The notes: generated by a model not told the origin, from the letters alone. Shown: positions 1-7,484, counted from the stretch's first letter. The stretch is 9,639 bases of DNA from Clostridia bacterium (GCA_900757905.1 CAAEPN010000083.1:1-9639), one strand, 5' to 3'. Translations and numbers: made by a program.

Positions 1-2289
1 TACTTTACGGATAGCTTGGGCGACACAACATACCTGCCGTATGAGTTTACGGTTACGATCGGCGGCAAAGCGTTTGACGGCTACGAGTTTGCACAGTGGA
101 AAGGCGAGTTTTCGATTCCCGGCAGCGCCATTACCGGCGACATTGTGATAAAGGGCGGAGAAACCGGCCGCGCCAATCCGGCAGACGCCTTTTTCAGCGT
201 CGAACGAGAGGGCGAAAGCATTCGTTATTATGACGATGCCGACGATTTCTACGACCAGATAAATCGTGGTTCGTCTGTCATTACGCTGCTAAAAGACCTT
301 GTAAATTTATCGGATATTTCGAATGACGATGGCACGGTTGTTCTCGATTTGAACGGCCATACCTTAACACAGGATACCGATATCAGCTTTAAGGTTCCCG
401 ATAATTCGGAATTGACCGTAAAGAACGGTACGCTGCGTTTTAACGACGAAAGTTACGGTTATGTTTCGTACGATGGAATCCTCTGTTTGGAAAACGTGAC
501 GGTGTCGAGAGACGTTTCGTCCGAAGACCCGGTTTTTGCTCTGAACGGCAAGCTGTATTTGAAGGATTGCACGTTCACGTCTGAAATATACGTCGACGGC
601 TTTATGTCGGTTGAAAACAGCACGTTTACGTCCTTGCAGTTAGGGGTGGGTGCCAAAGGAGCATTTTACAGCGGCACGATAGGCGAACTTCGGTATGATG
701 AGTATGAAAACGTGCCGACCATCTTTGACCTGCTTGCCGAAAACACGGCTCTGTACGTGGAAAATGCGACTTCCGAAACACTTGCGGCACTTGTGGATAA
801 AACCGCCTTTGCACCGGCCGGCGGCATTGTTATCAAACCGGCGGACGGCATTCTGACCTCCGAACCGCAGGAGGCCACTGTCCCGTATAATTCCGGCGAA
901 ACGGTTACGCTTGCCGTGAAAACGAGCGGAGAGAGCGAATATCTGTGGTATGGACCAGATGGCAAGATCGAAAACGCCGGCGACACATTGACGGTCGGGA
1001 CGGCCGGTCTTGCGCAGGGCGAATATGACTATACCTGCTATGTCCGAAGCGGCAATTATCTTGTCAAAACGCACGCGTCTGTAACGGTGGAATGCGCGCA
1101 CGAAACTGTGGACGAAAACGGCGTCTGCGGTAACTGCGGTACGCTCCTATGTATCGAAGTGACCGACGCGAACGGCACGACCAAGCTCTATGGCGATATC
1201 GAAGCAGCTCTTGACTCTGTCCAAAATAAGTCCGGTTCGACGATCCGCTTACTTCGTGACACGGTCTTTTCCGGCAACGGTGCTTTCTCCGGAAGCTACA
1301 GGGAACTCTATTTGTCCGGTGATAACATCACGTTTGACTTAAACGGAAAGACATTCAAAATCGAGAATCAGAACTCTGACATCTATGTAAACGGCACATA
1401 TATCGTAAAGAACGGCACGTTGGACGCGCCGGTTCGGTTTACCGATTTCCAGGAAACCGGTTACCTGACTGTCGAAAACGTCGACTTCTTAAAGCTGTTC
1501 TTGGTCGATCGGAACAGAGTGTGCCTTGAAAGCGGCAAATTTACCTACTTACGTATGTTATACGGTGATTTTGCGGATGCTCTGGGTGAAGGCAAGGCGT
1601 ATTACTTCTATGAAGACAACGTTTGGTATGACGGTGCATACAAGAGCTCTTTGGAAAAAGTCGAAGTGCTGCCTGCACCCGTTCGCATCGTGACCCAACC
1701 GAAGGAGGTCATCCTTGGCGCGGACGAGAGCGGAACGATGGCGCTGGAAGCCGTTAAAGCTGCCGGCTTTGAGGATAAAGAAATTACCTACCAATGGTAC
1801 GAAACAACCTATGAATATAGCCTTGAACACGGTTGGAATGGAAGTTATATATTCTCTTCTGGCACTAAGTTAGAAGGTCAGACTGCGTCGGCGCTGGTAT
1901 TTCCCGATACGGTGGGCGAGAACAAGTATTACTATTGCGAAGTCACCGTGGACGGCTATACCGTAAAAAGCGATATTGCCGCTTATCGCCGCGGCGTGGG
2001 AAGTCCGGTGCTGACCGTAGGAAATGCTGATAATTTGCGCTACGGCTTCTTCAGTGTCGATCCGCAGGGGCGCGATTGCACCGTTGTGCTTGCCGGCTTC
2101 AAGAACGGAAGATATGTCCGTATGAAGACGATTTTTGTGGACGGCGATACGAAGCTTTACGGTGAAACACTCTTGAACCTTGATTTTGATGCCTCATACT
2201 TTGATGAGGTTCGTATCTTTGTCGTGGAAAGCATTGAAACTTTCAAACCGCTTTGCGAAAGTGCGTCGGTTTACAAACCGAAAAACTAA
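1..2289 (+). CDS. Large secreted/surface repeat protein, C-terminal part (5' end outside window)
   Basis: The frame is open from base 1, and the in-frame TTG at 16 has no ribosome binding site and lies in the middle of domain-like sequence, so this is the 3' part of a longer gene. Counting residues from base 16, the order is: a short beta-rich piece (about 1-50); module 1 (about 60-260) with LLKDL, LDLNGHTL and VKNGTL motifs; an Ig-like domain (about 280-358); a Cys/His cluster (C360, H362, C371-x2-C374); module 2 (about 380-545) with RLLRD, FDLNGKTF and IVKNGTL motifs matching module 1; a second Ig-like domain (about 555-655, with YQWYET and YYYCEV); and a C-terminal domain (about 664-757) ending near FKPLCES. 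The repeated LDLNG...NGTL pattern suggests a beta-solenoid fold, as in many clostridial surface proteins (inference). No LPXTG motif, membrane segment or S-layer domain is visible in this part; any signal peptide or anchor must be upstream. No enzymatic motif is seen. A role in adhesion or at the cell surface is only a guess. Confidence -1.
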   Translation, partial: YFTDSLGDTTYLPYEFTVTIGGKAFDGYEFAQWKGEFSIPGSAITGDIVIKGGETGRANPADAFFSVEREGESIRYYDDADDFYDQINRGSSVITLLKDLVNLSDISNDDGTVVLDLNGHTLTQDTDISFKVPDNSELTVKNGTLRFNDESYGYVSYDGILCLENVTVSRDVSSEDPVFALNGKLYLKDCTFTSEIYVDGFMSVENSTFTSLQLGVGAKGAFYSGTIGELRYDEYENVPTIFDLLAENTALYVENATSETLAALVDKTAFAPAGGIVIKPADGILTSEPQEATVPYNSGETVTLAVKTSGESEYLWYGPDGKIENAGDTLTVGTAGLAQGEYDYTCYVRSGNYLVKTHASVTVECAHETVDENGVCGNCGTLLCIEVTDANGTTKLYGDIEAALDSVQNKSGSTIRLLRDTVFSGNGAFSGSYRELYLSGDNITFDLNGKTFKIENQNSDIYVNGTYIVKNGTLDAPVRFTDFQETGYLTVENVDFLKLFLVDRNRVCLESGKFTYLRMLYGDFADALGEGKAYYFYEDNVWYDGAYKSSLEKVEVLPAPVRIVTQPKEVILGADESGTMALEAVKAAGFEDKEITYQWYETTYEYSLEHGWNGSYIFSSGTKLEGQTASALVFPDTVGENKYYYCEVTVDGYTVKSDIAAYRRGVGSPVLTVGNADNLRYGFFSVDPQGRDCTVVLAGFKNGRYVRMKTIFVDGDTKLYGETLLNLDFDASYFDEVRIFVVESIETFKPLCESASVYKPKN

Positions 2290-2307
2290 AACCGAAATAT
2301 CCTATCT

Positions 2308-2345
2308 GCACAGACGGCCAAAACACAGCCGTCTGTGCTTTTTTT
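2308..2345 (+). terminator. Intrinsic terminator of the surface protein gene
   Basis: An 11-bp perfect stem (GCACAGACGGC at 2308-2318, GCCGTCTGTGC at 2328-2338) with a 9-nt loop is followed at once by seven T residues (2339-2345). It begins 19 nt after the stop codon at 2287-2289. It separates the surface protein gene from the operon downstream. Confidence -1.
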
Positions 2346-2377
2346 ATCGATATTTTCGGGAAATACGCGAAAAACGA

Positions 2378-2406
2378 TTGAAATTATTGTAGATCTGTGC
2401 TATACT
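2378..2406 (+). promoter_or_regulatory. Sigma-A type promoter of the LUD-trmL-M50-scpA-MPE operon
   Basis: A -35 box TTGAAA (2378-2383) and a -10 box TATACT (2401-2406) are separated by exactly 17 nt, and TGC directly before the -10 box makes it an extended -10. Transcription should start near 2413, leaving a leader of about 30 nt before the ATG at 2443. No operator or riboswitch is visible in so short a leader, so the operon may be constitutive. Confidence -1.
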
Positions 2407-2442
2407 AATAAAAATATAAATATGCAACCGAGGTGTACCGCA

Positions 2443-3090
2443 ATGGAAATGGATAAGAACAAATATGAAATTGTCCGGCTTCGCATGGAACGCACCGCGA
2501 AAGCTCTTCGCCGTAACAACATGGTGTGCGAATGCGCCGAAAATGCCGCTGAAGCGCTCGATATTCTTCAGGATATGCTCGACGATGGAAGCGTTATTGC
2601 CGTCGGCGGCTCGATGTCGCTTATGGAAGCCGGCGTGCTCGACGAGCTTCGAGCAGGGGATTATCACTTTCTTGACCGCTACGAAAAAGGTTTGACGCGC
2701 GAGCAGATCAAGCAGATATTCCGCGATTCCTTTTCGGCGGACGTCTATATCACCAGTACCAACGCCGTGACCGAAAACGGAGAATTATACAACGTCGATG
2801 GCAACGGAAACCGTGTGGCCGCCATGCTCTACGGCCCGGACAGTGTGATCGTGCTCGCCGGCTATAATAAGATCGTCAAGGATCTCGACGAAGCAAAAGC
2901 GCGTGTGGAAGCCATTGCCGCACCGGCCAACGCCGTGCGCCTTTCGACCGAAACGCCCTGCCGCACGACCGGTATGTGCATGCATTGCCACAGCGAGGAT
3001 CGTATCTGCGCAGACTATGTCGTTATGAGCCGTCAGCGTACCAAAGACCGCGTTAAGGTGATTTTGGTTGCCGAAGAGCTTGGTTATTAA
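2443..3090 (+). CDS. LUD-domain (LutC/YkgG-like) protein, lactate-utilisation family
   Basis: A 215-residue protein of the LUD family (formerly DUF162). Features seen: the GGSMSLMEAGVLDEL segment (about 55-69), ITSTNAVTENGELYNVDG (103-120), GNRVAA (122-127) and a following GP...VLAGYNKI stretch (131-144), all typical of the family. A cluster of four cysteines follows: C173-x5-C179-x2-C182-x6-C189, which could bind a metal or Fe-S centre (inference). Family members LutB and LutC take part in L-lactate oxidation, but single LUD proteins in Clostridia have no proven reaction, and no lutA or lutB neighbour is present, so the substrate is unknown. Start choice: the ATG at 2443 has GAGGTG (2430-2435) 7 nt upstream; an in-frame ATG at 2422 has no such site and lies almost at the predicted transcription start. 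It is the first gene of the operon, 21 nt before trmL. No membrane segments or signal peptide, so cytoplasmic. Confidence -1.
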   Translation: MEMDKNKYEIVRLRMERTAKALRRNNMVCECAENAAEALDILQDMLDDGSVIAVGGSMSLMEAGVLDELRAGDYHFLDRYEKGLTREQIKQIFRDSFSADVYITSTNAVTENGELYNVDGNGNRVAAMLYGPDSVIVLAGYNKIVKDLDEAKARVEAIAAPANAVRLSTETPCRTTGMCMHCHSEDRICADYVVMSRQRTKDRVKVILVAEELGY

Positions 3091-3111
3091 ACAAAAAGGA
3101 CTTTTTACCCG

Positions 3112-3612
3112 ATGAATTCATTGAATATTGTATTGTTAGAGCCGGAAATTCCGCAGAATACCGGCAACATTGCCCGTACCTGCGCCGCGACCGGCGCATC
3201 GCTTCACCTGATCGAACCAATGGGCTTTACGGTTACCGACGCAAAACTCAAGCGCGCCGGACTTGACTATTGGAATAAACTCGACATTACCTATTACAAA
3301 AATATCGAGGATTTCTACGAGCGCACAAAAGGCGGCGAATACTTCTATTTCTCCACCAAAGCGCCGCGCTGTTACACGGATATCGCATATCCGAACCCGT
3401 GCTATCTCATTTTCGGCAAGGAATCGGCCGGAATTCCCGAAACGATTTTGAAAAAGAACCTTTCACGCACTGTCCGCATTCCCATGCGCGAGAGTCTTCG
3501 CAGCTTAAATCTGTCCAATTCAGCCGCCATTGCCGTGTATGAGGTGTTACGCCAACGGAATTTTGAAGGACTCGAAGAACAGGGCTTTTTAAGCGTGCTG
3601 TATGACGAATAA
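3112..3612 (+). CDS. trmL: tRNA (cytidine/uridine-34-2'-O)-methyltransferase TrmL
   Basis: A 166-residue SPOUT-class methyltransferase, normal in length for the TrmL/YibK family. It uses S-adenosylmethionine to methylate the 2'-OH of the wobble nucleotide 34 of certain leucine tRNAs, in the cytoplasm. The three family motifs are all visible: the N-terminal PEIPQNTGNIARTCAATG (11-28), LIFGKESAGIPE (99-110), and the C-terminal RIPM..SLRSLNLSNSAAIAVYE (about 122-144), which forms the trefoil knot and SAM site. The ATG has AAAAGGA (3094-3100) 11 nt upstream, slightly long but acceptable. It lies between the LUD gene (21 nt) and the M50 protease gene (26 nt), presumably in one transcript. The sequence looks intact; identification is firm. 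Confidence -1.
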   Translation: MNSLNIVLLEPEIPQNTGNIARTCAATGASLHLIEPMGFTVTDAKLKRAGLDYWNKLDITYYKNIEDFYERTKGGEYFYFSTKAPRCYTDIAYPNPCYLIFGKESAGIPETILKKNLSRTVRIPMRESLRSLNLSNSAAIAVYEVLRQRNFEGLEEQGFLSVLYDE

Positions 3613-3638
3613 AACCGAATCTGTGGAAAGGAATTACC

Positions 3639-4340
3639 ATGCTTCTTGATTTGCTAAAAAGCGGCGATTTTTCCGCTCAAACGATTATTTCTTTGCTCTT
3701 ATACATTGTTATCATTCTGATTTCTCTCAGTGTACACGAGCTTTCACACGGCTATGCGGCCTATCTCTGCGGCGATTCGACCGCGCGCGACCACGGCAGA
3801 CTGACACTCAATCCGCTTGCTCATCTTGACCCGATCGGTACGGTCATGATGCTTGTGTTCGGCTTCGGCTATGCAAAGCCCGTGCCCATCAATCCGCGCC
3901 GGTTTAAGCATTATAAGCGCGATCTTTGCATCGTTTCGCTTGCAGGACCCTTTTCCAACCTGCTTCTTGCGTTTTTCGGCACGATTGTTTACTACCTGTT
4001 TCTCATCTTTTTGCCGATTTCCGCAAAAGTGAGCATTCCCGGCGAAGTGTGGTTAAGCTTTTGCTTTTCGTTTATCATGGCTAACACGTCGCTTTGCGTG
4101 TTCAATCTGTTACCCATTCCGCCTTTGGACGGCTCACGCATTCTTTCGGCAGCATTGCCGGGAAAAATCGCGTATTACTATCTTAAATACGAACGCTATA
4201 TTATGCTTGCCATGTTTGTGCTTTTGTATCAGGGCGCACTCGACAACATATTAACCTTCTTGTCAAGCGGATTGTTAAACGGCATTTTGACAGTGGTTGG
4301 TTTCATTTTTACGCCGTTAATCAAGCTGATCTACGGTTAA
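3639..4340 (+). CDS. Site-2-type intramembrane metalloprotease (peptidase M50)
   Basis: A 233-residue hydrophobic protein of the M50B/SpoIVFB-like family, which cuts substrates within the membrane using zinc. The HExxH zinc site is H33-E34-L-S-H37 in the first membrane segment (about 15-40), followed by DHGRLTLNPLAHLDPIGT (51-68). The third zinc ligand is probably D164 in NLLPIPPLDG (156-165). Further hydrophobic stretches lie at about 98-126, 136-160, 186-200 and 210-231. There is no PDZ domain and no CBS domain, so this is the small, minimal type often placed next to scpA in Firmicutes; its substrate is unknown. Start choice: the ATG has GGAAAGGA (3625-3632) 6 nt upstream. Its stop codon overlaps the scpA ribosome binding site, which points to translational coupling. 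Confidence -1.
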   Translation: MLLDLLKSGDFSAQTIISLLLYIVIILISLSVHELSHGYAAYLCGDSTARDHGRLTLNPLAHLDPIGTVMMLVFGFGYAKPVPINPRRFKHYKRDLCIVSLAGPFSNLLLAFFGTIVYYLFLIFLPISAKVSIPGEVWLSFCFSFIMANTSLCVFNLLPIPPLDGSRILSAALPGKIAYYYLKYERYIMLAMFVLLYQGALDNILTFLSSGLLNGILTVVGFIFTPLIKLIYG

Positions 4341-4344
4341 GGTG
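4339..4344 (+). promoter_or_regulatory. scpA ribosome binding site overlapping the protease stop codon
   Basis: AAGGTG at 4339-4344 shares its first two bases with the TAA stop (4338-4340) of the protease gene and lies 6 nt before the ATG at 4351. This supports the ATG at 4351 over the in-frame GTG 4342 or TTG 4345, which lie inside or directly after the site. Ribosomes ending on the protease gene could restart on scpA. Confidence -1.
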
Positions 4345-4350
4345 TTGACG

Positions 4351-5169
4351 ATGAACGAAAACAAGGACCTTGCGCTTGCCGAAGCACAAATGCCTGATTC
4401 CATCACCATCGAAACGGACGATTTGACGTTCCATCTTGAAATCTTCGATGGGCCTCTCGACCTTCTTTTGGCGCTGATTGCAAAAAACAAGGTGAGTATC
4501 TACGATATTCCAATCGCGCTTATCCTCGACCAGTATATGGAATATATCCACCAAATGGATCTGTTCAATTTGGAGGTCGCGTCGGAATTTATCGTCATGG
4601 CGGCACAGCTTATGGTGATAAAATCGCGCTTACTTCTGCCCAAACCCGAAAGCGAGGACGAGGACGACCCACGCAAAGAGCTTGTGGATCTGCTTCTTGA
4701 ATACAAACGAGCCAAGCAGACGGCGGAGGTGTTACACGAGCTGGAATTCACCTACGGCGGCCGCTTTGAAAAGCCGCCGAGTGAGCTTCCTGAAGAGCCG
4801 GAGGCAAAGGAATATAAGCTGACGCACGAGCTTTCGGTGCTTACCGACGCCTACCGGCGTGTGTACGAGCGAAACGTCGAGCTTTTGGAGGCAAAACAGA
4901 ATGTCGGAAAGCTTGATAATCTCATCCGCACGACGCGCCATGTCAGCGTGAACGAAAAGATACTTCACGTTATGAAGCGCCTTGCCAAAGAGGGTCGCTG
5001 CGAGTTTTCGGGACTGTTTGAACACGCAGAAAGCCGCAACGAGATCGTCGCCACCTTCCTTGCCGTGCTGGAGCTTATCAAAGGCAAACGCATTCAGGTC
5101 AAAGACCTGTCCGAGGATGGCGAACACTGTGAATTAGTACTCATACGCGGCAAGACTGACCGCGAATAA
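4351..5169 (+). CDS. scpA: Segregation and condensation protein A (kleisin)
   Basis: A 272-residue ScpA, the kleisin subunit that bridges the SMC dimer and binds the ScpB dimer in the bacterial condensin complex on the chromosome. The N-terminal SMC-neck-binding region is plain: FHLEIFDGPLDLLLALIAKN (27-46), then YDIPIALILDQYMEYI and a helix ending KSRLLLP (91-97). An acidic linker (SEDEDD, about 101-106) leads to a helical middle, and the C-terminal winged-helix region (about 190-272) includes RLAKEGRCEFSGLFE and FLAVLELIKGKRI. About 26 residues precede the conserved core, more than in Bacillus ScpA, but they are supported by the ribosome binding site. The gene follows the M50 protease by 10 nt. 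Oddly, scpB does not follow; a metallophosphoesterase gene starts 19 nt later. Identification is firm. Confidence -1.
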   Translation: MNENKDLALAEAQMPDSITIETDDLTFHLEIFDGPLDLLLALIAKNKVSIYDIPIALILDQYMEYIHQMDLFNLEVASEFIVMAAQLMVIKSRLLLPKPESEDEDDPRKELVDLLLEYKRAKQTAEVLHELEFTYGGRFEKPPSELPEEPEAKEYKLTHELSVLTDAYRRVYERNVELLEAKQNVGKLDNLIRTTRHVSVNEKILHVMKRLAKEGRCEFSGLFEHAESRNEIVATFLAVLELIKGKRIQVKDLSEDGEHCELVLIRGKTDRE

Positions 5170-5188
5170 AGTAAAAGAGGTACATAAA

Positions 5189-6394
5189 ATGGCAGATACA
5201 CTCTATTTTAACGTCAAATTCCACGATGAGCTTCAGGGAAACGCTGGTGCAGATATTGAAATATGCATTCCGCAGGGCGTTATGGCATCGCTTGCGTGGG
5301 CGGACGAAAACGGAAACGCGCTCGGAAACTACCTTCCGATTCGCCTTTTGCCGCTTTCGGACGGCAAAGCGGTCTACACGCTTCGTGACGGTACGATGAT
5401 TCCCGAAGAGGCGAGAATGCTTCTTTGTCGCGTGTATAACGACTGCGCGCATGAGATTGTGCTTCCGGAGCTGCGCTTTACGGTACCTGAAAGCAAGCTT
5501 TTATCCAAACAAACGCCGAAAAAGACCTATTTTGTCACCAGTGATATTCATGTCGGCGGCCGGTATTTCCACAACGACGAAAACCGAAGCAAGGCGTTTG
5601 CTTTCATGGCGGCGGCAAAGCCGGCGGCTGTTCTCGTTTCGGGCGATATTACCGATAATTCCTATCCCGATGAATTTGCCGAAGCAAGAGCGCTTCTTGA
5701 AGCGAATTTTGCGGATATTCCGGTATTTGTCTGCTCCGGAAACCATGATTACAGTCCCTATAAGCCGGGCGCCACGCCGCATTTTGCCGAAATGCATGAA
5801 TTCTTCGAGTGGCAGTGTGCGCACGACCAAAAGCTTGGTGTGAAGATAGCCGATCTAAACGAGAAAAACTATTTTGAAGGCAGATTATCGGACGGCACAC
5901 AGGTGCTTGTGCTCAATGCCAACGATGTGAACAATCATTTTGAGGTCGGCGAAGCACAGCGGGCATGGCTGGATAAGAAGCTTTGCGAAAGCGACAGCGA
6001 AGCGCTTCGTTTCGTTCTGACGCACTTTCATCAGAAGAATACGGTCGGTTGTTCGGCCGAACGCTTCGGTGAGCAGTTTGTTCGTGACGATGAAGCGCTT
6101 TCGGAGATCTTAAACCGTCACCCGGGCGTTATCCATGTTTCGGGCCATACGCATTTCAATTTTGACAGCGATATGCCCAATACCGCTTATGACGCAAAGC
6201 ATGACGTTCTGTATTTGAACGCCGGCTGCGCGGTATGGAACGGCGTGGACTTCGAACAGCGCCGCGAGTACTATTTGCAGGATCGATCGACCGGCCAGCA
6301 GATCGAGATATACGAAGATAAGATCATCACGCGCGGCGTCGATTTTGTCAGCGGAAAATGGATCCCGCGCTGTGTGGCGATCGTAAATAAATAA
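5189..6394 (+). CDS. Calcineurin-like metallophosphoesterase with unrecognised N-terminal domain
   Basis: A 401-residue protein with all core motifs of the calcineurin-like fold: DIH (D119, H121), GDITD (152-156), GNHD (184-187), THFH (278-281) and GHTH (319-322). These bind two metal ions that activate water to hydrolyse phosphoesters. Residues 1-110 come before the catalytic domain and look like a beta-rich domain (for example NVKFHDELQGNAGADIEI); I do not recognise it. About 75 residues follow the last metal motif, ending in IEIYEDKIITRGVDF, the usual closing beta strands of this family. There is no signal peptide or membrane segment, so it is probably cytoplasmic. The substrate (nucleotide, cyclic nucleotide or phospholipid head group) cannot be read from the sequence. 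The ATG has AAAGAGG (5174-5180) 8 nt upstream. It is the last gene of the operon and is followed by a hairpin at 6404. Confidence -1.
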   Translation: MADTLYFNVKFHDELQGNAGADIEICIPQGVMASLAWADENGNALGNYLPIRLLPLSDGKAVYTLRDGTMIPEEARMLLCRVYNDCAHEIVLPELRFTVPESKLLSKQTPKKTYFVTSDIHVGGRYFHNDENRSKAFAFMAAAKPAAVLVSGDITDNSYPDEFAEARALLEANFADIPVFVCSGNHDYSPYKPGATPHFAEMHEFFEWQCAHDQKLGVKIADLNEKNYFEGRLSDGTQVLVLNANDVNNHFEVGEAQRAWLDKKLCESDSEALRFVLTHFHQKNTVGCSAERFGEQFVRDDEALSEILNRHPGVIHVSGHTHFNFDSDMPNTAYDAKHDVLYLNAGCAVWNGVDFEQRREYYLQDRSTGQQIEIYEDKIITRGVDFVSGKWIPRCVAIVNK

Positions 6395-6403
6395 TATACG
6401 AAA

Positions 6404-6429
6404 ACCGGGACAGCGACTGCTGTCCCGGT
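6404..6429. terminator. Terminator-like perfect hairpin after the operon
   Basis: An 11-bp perfect stem (ACCGGGACAGC at 6404-6414, GCTGTCCCGGT at 6419-6429) closes on a GACT tetraloop, starting 9 nt after the stop codon. There is no T run on the + side (GAGCGTG follows), but read on the - strand it is followed by TTTT. It may protect the 3' end of the mRNA or belong to the inverted-repeat cluster beside it. Termination in the + direction is more likely at 6623-6648. Confidence -1.
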
Positions 6430-6433
6430 GAGC

Positions 6434-6592
6434 GTGTCGCAAAACTACGTTTTACGACACGGAAACAGATTCGTGTGCTCGCGCCTCATGCCAAAAAGCT
6501 CCGCTTTTCGACACTCGCGAATCTATCGGTGAAAAATCCGTGGCGCATGTCCCCGGATTTTTCAGATTTTAATTGAAATCGGGCTTCGCCCG
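6434..6592. repeat. Cluster of inverted repeats in the non-coding gap
   Basis: The 310-nt gap between the two operons holds no plausible gene but a run of separate inverted repeats: GTGTCG (6434-6439)/CGACAC (6455-6460) with AAAAC/GTTTT nested inside; AGATTCG (6467-6473)/CGAATCT (6518-6524) enclosing AAAAGC (6494-6499)/GCTTTT (6503-6508); GAAAAATCCG (6531-6540)/CGGATTTTTC (6554-6563), a perfect 10 bp; and TCGGGC (6579-6584)/GCCCGA (6588-6593). CGACAC also recurs at 6509-6514 and CTCGCG appears twice (6478, 6514). The density is far above that of the other gaps here. It could be a decayed or non-autonomous palindromic element, or a structured RNA; neither is shown. Confidence -1.
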
Positions 6593-6622
6593 AAAAGCCT
6601 TATAGACTTTTGCAACAGACTG

Positions 6623-6648
6623 AAAAGGCGGCTGACTGCCGCCTTTTT
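6623..6648. terminator. Bidirectional intrinsic terminator between convergent operons
   Basis: AAAAGGCGGC (6623-6632) and GCCGCCTTTT (6638-6647) form a 10-bp stem with the 5-nt loop TGACT. On the + side the T run is TTTTT (6644-6648); on the - side it is TTTT. It can end both the + strand operon (last stop at 6394) and the - strand ABC operon (last stop at 6705). Confidence -1.
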
Positions 6649-6678
6649 ATGGTTTAAGTGGTGTGTGATTTGCAACTC

Positions 6679-6704
6679 GTAAGGGCGACCATTGGGCGCC
6701 TGCT
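6679..6704 (+). repeat. Short palindromic repeat, copy A (degraded)
   Basis: These 26 bases align without gaps to 9514-9539 with 21 matches. They can still form an imperfect hairpin: GGGCGACC (6683-6690), loop ATT, GGGCGCCT (6694-6701), with one A-G mismatch and one G-U pair. The copy ends directly against the stop codon (6705-6707) of the - strand ATPase gene. It resembles the short dispersed GGGGCG-palindromes known from many clostridial genomes; this family link is from memory and unverified. Confidence -1.
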
Positions 6705-7484
6705 TTAGTTGACTGCGTTTTCAAGCGATTTGCTTAAAAACGACTTTAATTTCTCGCTTTTCGGCGCGCCGAAGATCTCCTCCGGTGTGCCTTGTTCTTC
6801 AACAAGACCGTCCGCCATGAAAATAATTCTGTCCGAAACGCCGCGCGCAAAGCCAAGTTCGTGCGTCACGATGATCATTGTCGTGTCAGTGTCCTTTAAC
6901 TCACGGATAACGCGCAATACCTCACCGGTCAGTTCCGGGTCGAGCGCCGAGGTCGGCTCATCAAAGCACAGCACGTCCGGACTCATCGAGAGCGCACGCG
7001 CAATGGCAACGCGCTGCTGTTGGCCGCCTGAAAGGTCGCACGGATAGGACTTAGCTTTATCGTACAAGCCTACTTCGCGCAGCAGGTCGTAGGCATGCTC
7101 GGTAATCTGCTCCTTGGTGAGGCCGTTCGGCTTCTTTTTTTCAAGCAGTTCGCTGGCAAGTGTCAGATTTTTGAGTACCGTATATTGCGGAAACAGATTG
7201 AACGATTGAAAGACCAGACCGAAATGTAAGTGATTCTGCCGCAATTCCTTTTCGGAAAGATGCCGCTTTTGCGACGCGTCGTAGATTTCCTTGCCGGCAA
7301 TGGTGATGCTGCCCGCGTCCGGCGTTTCCAAAAAGTTTAAACAGCGCAATAACGTGGTCTTTCCGCTTCCGGAGGAGCCTAAAATGGACAAGACTTCGCC
7401 TTTTTCCAGCGAAAAATCAATGCCCTTTAAAACGTCTAACTTGCCGTAGCTTTTGCGGATATTCTTGACTTCGAGTAAAGACAT
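6705..7484 (-). CDS. Polar amino acid ABC transporter ATP-binding protein
   Basis: A 259-residue ATPase of the GlnQ/HisP (polar amino acid uptake) group that powers import by the neighbouring permease at the inner face of the membrane. All nucleotide-binding motifs are intact: Walker A GSSGSGKTT (36-44), Q-loop Q93 in VFQSFNLFPQ, signature LSGGQQQR (151-158), Walker B VLCFDE (171-176), D-loop SALD (179-182) and H-loop H208 in VTHELGFARG. The length is normal for the group. Start choice: the ATG at 7484 has a perfect AAAGGAGG 8 nt upstream; the frame stays open to 7535, but that extension overlaps the permease gene and has no support. It is the last gene of the operon, 19 nt behind the permease, and its stop codon touches a palindromic repeat. 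The substrate cannot be told from the ATPase. Confidence -1.
   Translation of the reverse strand: MSLLEVKNIRKSYGKLDVLKGIDFSLEKGEVLSILGSSGSGKTTLLRCLNFLETPDAGSITIAGKEIYDASQKRHLSEKELRQNHLHFGLVFQSFNLFPQYTVLKNLTLASELLEKKKPNGLTKEQITEHAYDLLREVGLYDKAKSYPCDLSGGQQQRVAIARALSMSPDVLCFDEPTSALDPELTGEVLRVIRELKDTDTTMIIVTHELGFARGVSDRIIFMADGLVEEQGTPEEIFGAPKSEKLKSFLSKSLENAVN

Noticed and set aside
640..1101. 153-codon - strand open frame inside the surface protein gene
   Set aside because: It is fully antisense to a clear coding frame, has no ribosome binding site, and its Arg/Gly/Phe-rich translation resembles no real protein.
6434..6592. CRISPR array as an explanation for the repeated hairpins
   Set aside because: There are no equal-length direct repeats with regular spacers, and no cas gene is present.
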